Source: Parachlamydiaceae bacterium
GTDB lineage: Bacteria; Chlamydiota; Chlamydiia; Chlamydiales; Parachlamydiaceae
Reading direction: 5' to 3'
Assembly: GCA_013698165.1 (NCBI GenBank)
Contig: JACCVN010000364.1
Span: 1 to 6,748, forward strand
DNA length: 6,748 bases
The notes beneath the pieces are model-generated. The model saw only the letters and a program-made list of their open reading frames with translations, did not search any database and was not told the origin of the DNA. The position numbers were made by a program, and so were the translations under genes. Positions 4,947 through 6,748 of the stretch are shown in pieces; positions within the stretch are counted from its first letter, which is position 1, and each line of letters begins with the position of its first letter.

Positions 4947-6543
4947 TTAACTTTTGGGAAGTTTGATGATGAATTCGGTGTAGAGGCCTTCTTGGCTTCG
5001 GAAAGTGAGGCTGCCGTTATGTTCTTTTTCAACGATGTTTCGGCTTAGGGAAAGTCCTAATCCAGTCCCTTCGCTTGAGGGTTTTGTAGTAAAGGAGGGG
5101 GTAAAGATTTTCTTGCCTGTTTCCTCAGAAACTCCGGTACCATTGTCTCTGACACGTATCTCAAAACTATCATTATGCATTCCAGTATGGATCGATAGTG
5201 TAGGGATGTATGAGGAGTCACTTTTCTTCTTTTTGTCAGTTAATGCGTAGTAGGCATTATTGAGAATGTTAAGCAAAACGCGGCTAATCCCTTCGACATC
5301 CACTTTTATTAAATGATTAGGATTGCATAAGATTTTTCAATTTTAACGGTCATTTCCGGTTCACTAGCCCGCAGGCCTTAATAAGAAAGAGTCAGATACT
5401 CATCTAAAAGGCTATTCAAATTGGTTGAAACCATTTCATCAGCTTTTGAGCGTGCATGTAAAAGCATTCGTTGTACAGTGTTGTTTGCACGTGCACTTTG
5501 CTTATTGATCGATTCAACGTTTTTTCCTAAAACCTTAAAATTTTCTTCGAGTTTCGCCATTTATCAATAGGAAAAGCATCCTTATGATGATCAAAGTCTT
5601 TTTTTATGTCTTCAATCATGGATGCGGAAAGGTCTGAAAAATTGTAGATGAAATTCAAAGGGTTTTTAATCTCATGGGCGATGCCTGCAACTAAAACTCC
5701 CAAAGAAGCAAGTTTTTCCTGGTTAACAAGGCTATCTCTGGCGCTATTCAGTTGTTCAACGGTATGCTCAAGTTCTTCAGACCGTTGATGTGCCTGTCGT
5801 AAGTAATAGACAATGCCTGTCAGTAGTAATATTGTCAGTAGCTCTTCAGGTCTTACATTAGGTTCTTTTTGGAATGAAGGATAGGCCACTATAAGAAGGA
5901 CATATGTGAGAGCGGCAGTTAATATGCATATGTTTCTTGGAATCATATACCAAGGAATTTCATTTTTTTGCGGATCGGATTTTAATGTTTCCCAGGAGTG
6001 AGCTATAAGGCATAGTCCGGCAACCATAAAAGCCACCGAGAGCACGTGGTTCATTAGAAATAATCCTGCGGTGCGATCAATCCCATACACATTGCCAACC
6101 AATGCAATGGCCGCAATCACAAAAATTAATGTTCCTAAAGCTAGTGCGGCTGCATTATTCCAGGGAAAACGCTGTTTGTCTGTAATCACAAGCAATGTTA
6201 AATTAACTAGCGCAAAACAAAAAGAACTAACAGCGCTAACATTTTTAAAGATGGAAAATATAGGCCATGAAAATTGTTCTTGCAAAAGTATAAGGCAACT
6301 AAAAATCATCAGAATCCCGGATAGCACTCTGACAGCGAATATCCATTTAAAAGTTTGAAAGAGAAAGGCTAAGCCAGTAAACAAAAAAAGAAGTTGTGTG
6401 CCGCTGTAAGGAGGCACTAAAGCTGAACCTGGAAGAAAGAAGCTTGTGATCCCTAGCAAAATATAAAAAAAAGCAGGAATATAAAGAGTCCAATGTCCCA
6501 TTTTTGGTTGCTTAGATGCAAAAGTTGAAGTTTTATTGTTCAT
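4947..6543 (-). pseudogene. Multi-pass membrane sensor histidine kinase, disrupted
   Basis: Read leftward from the ATG at 6541-6543 (weak SD AGGA, opposite 6551-6554), this is one kinase gene in three pieces. Residues 1-250 hold about eight hydrophobic segments (roughly 19-37, 48-66, 68-88, 103-121, 131-149, 162-181, 206-222, 233-247), followed by a coiled-coil linker and the phospho-acceptor box GIAHEIKNPLNF with H290. One A is missing from an A-run at 5560-5562, after residue 328, so the natural sequence shifts frame into MAKLEENFKVLGKN. At 5378-5380 an in-frame TAA interrupts LSY-stop-GLRASEPEMTVKIEKSYA, where relatives carry a YHG-like triplet. A further base is missing near 5322-5324, after which PNHLIKVDVEGISR continues. 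The ATPase domain is then intact: N box LLNILNNAYYAL, G1 RDNGTGV, F box KIFTPSFTTK and G2 GTGLGLS. The repaired protein is about 532 residues. It would have autophosphorylated and signalled to an unseen response regulator; as it stands the catalytic domain cannot be made. Confidence 0.85.
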
Positions 6544-6588
6544 AACACATTCCTATCACAATCACTTTTAATGGGACTTAAGGATCAC

Positions 6589-6617
6589 ATCATAGTGAAG
6601 ATTCTGGTTATATTGAA
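6589..6617 (-). promoter_or_regulatory. Weak candidate promoter of the kinase pseudogene
   Basis: On the minus strand TTCAAT (opposite 6612-6617) and TATGAT (opposite 6589-6594), 17 nt apart, could be -35 and -10 boxes. They lie about 46 nt upstream of the kinase ATG. The match to consensus is moderate in an AT-rich region. Confidence 0.25.
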
Positions 6618-6628
6618 ATTGAAACTTT

Positions 6629-6692
6629 CCCACAACTTCTATGAAAGAATAAAGATATATAACTCTAACTTCTTCTTCTAAGAGGCTGTGGG
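6629..6692. repeat. Imperfect 12-bp inverted repeat at the right edge
   Basis: CCCACAACTTCT (6629-6640) and AGAGGCTGTGGG (6681-6692) are complementary at 10 of 12 positions across a 40-nt AT-rich spacer. It could be a terminator or cruciform, or the outer end of an insertion sequence continuing past the window. The sequence does not decide between these. Confidence 0.35.
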
Positions 6693-6696
6693 CATG

Positions 6697-6748
6697 TTAA
6701 TAAATGTCGATTTTTACGTGAGAAAATCTTTGTTCAAAGGTTGTTGAT
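6697..6748 (-). other. Possible C-terminal tail of a neighbouring minus-strand gene
   Basis: On the minus strand the frame is open from the window edge to a TAA opposite 6697-6699 and reads STTFEQRFSHVKIDIY, 16 residues. This is too short to identify. The inverted repeat just beyond its stop would fit either a gene terminator or a transposase gene ending next to the insertion-sequence end. I cannot confirm that it is coding. Confidence 0.2.

Noticed and set aside
4947..5303. Separate small ATPase-domain protein starting at the GTG opposite 5301-5303
   Set aside because: The upstream bases continue the kinase sequence (PNHLIKVDVEG) in the same frame back to the base loss, so this is a gene fragment and not an independent start.
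5378..5562. Programmed frameshifting or stop readthrough to make a full-length kinase
   Set aside because: The A-run at 5560 might slip, but the TAA at 5378 and the further base loss near 5323 would also need to be bypassed, with no known recoding signal at either place.
6071..6358. 95-aa plus-strand frame opposite the kinase membrane region
   Set aside because: The minus strand reads as clear transmembrane helices in the kinase frame; the plus frame has no recognisable feature.

Overview
The window is an AT-rich bacterial chromosome segment with real genes on both strands and unusually palindrome-rich intergenic DNA. Taxonomic placement is inference. The combination of a small protein with a two-lobed hydrophobic segment (Inc-like), a short acyl-CoA operon, a decaying sensor kinase and many hairpin repeats suggests an environmental, amoeba-associated chlamydia (Parachlamydiales type), but another host-associated bacterium cannot be excluded.

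Layout. Positions 1-486 carry no gene. They hold two tandem copies of a non-coding hairpin repeat of about 210-250 bp; the first copy is bounded by 22-bp terminal inverted repeats. A 131-aa membrane protein of unknown function (576-971) follows and ends in a terminator-like hairpin. Next is a small SnoaL/NTF2-fold protein (1169-1525) with its own AT-rich, palindrome-flanked promoter region. A long imperfect hairpin (1533-1620) and a second nested hairpin (1626-1686) separate it from a TetR-family repressor (1730-2347).

The TetR gene looks leaderless: there is no ribosome binding site, and two overlapping palindromes cover the putative -10 box and run into the ATG. The repressor is followed after 40 nt by an SCP2-type thiolase (2388-3626), which overlaps an acyl-CoA dehydrogenase (3623-4762) by four bases (ATGA). 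This is very probably one operon. The repressor would sense an acyl-CoA or related lipid-derived ligand and control both enzymes. The enoyl-CoA hydratase and 3-hydroxyacyl-CoA dehydrogenase steps are not in the window, so the full pathway cannot be read from here.

Between this operon and the convergent minus-strand gene lies a dense nest of palindromes (4763-4931). It starts with a perfect 9-bp hairpin and shares 12-mers with the repeats at the left edge, more than 4 kb away. The minus-strand gene (6543 to 4947) was a multi-pass membrane histidine kinase of about 532 codons. It is broken by two single-base losses and one in-frame stop, while every conserved kinase box remains readable. I interpret it as a recent pseudogene. 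The right edge (6629-6748) has an imperfect inverted repeat and an open minus-strand tail that may be the end of a neighbouring gene or insertion sequence.

No rRNA, tRNA, CRISPR array or complete mobile element was seen. The most interesting items are the self-overlapping TetR operator and start codon, the precisely mappable lesions in the kinase, and the family of interspersed palindromic repeats.
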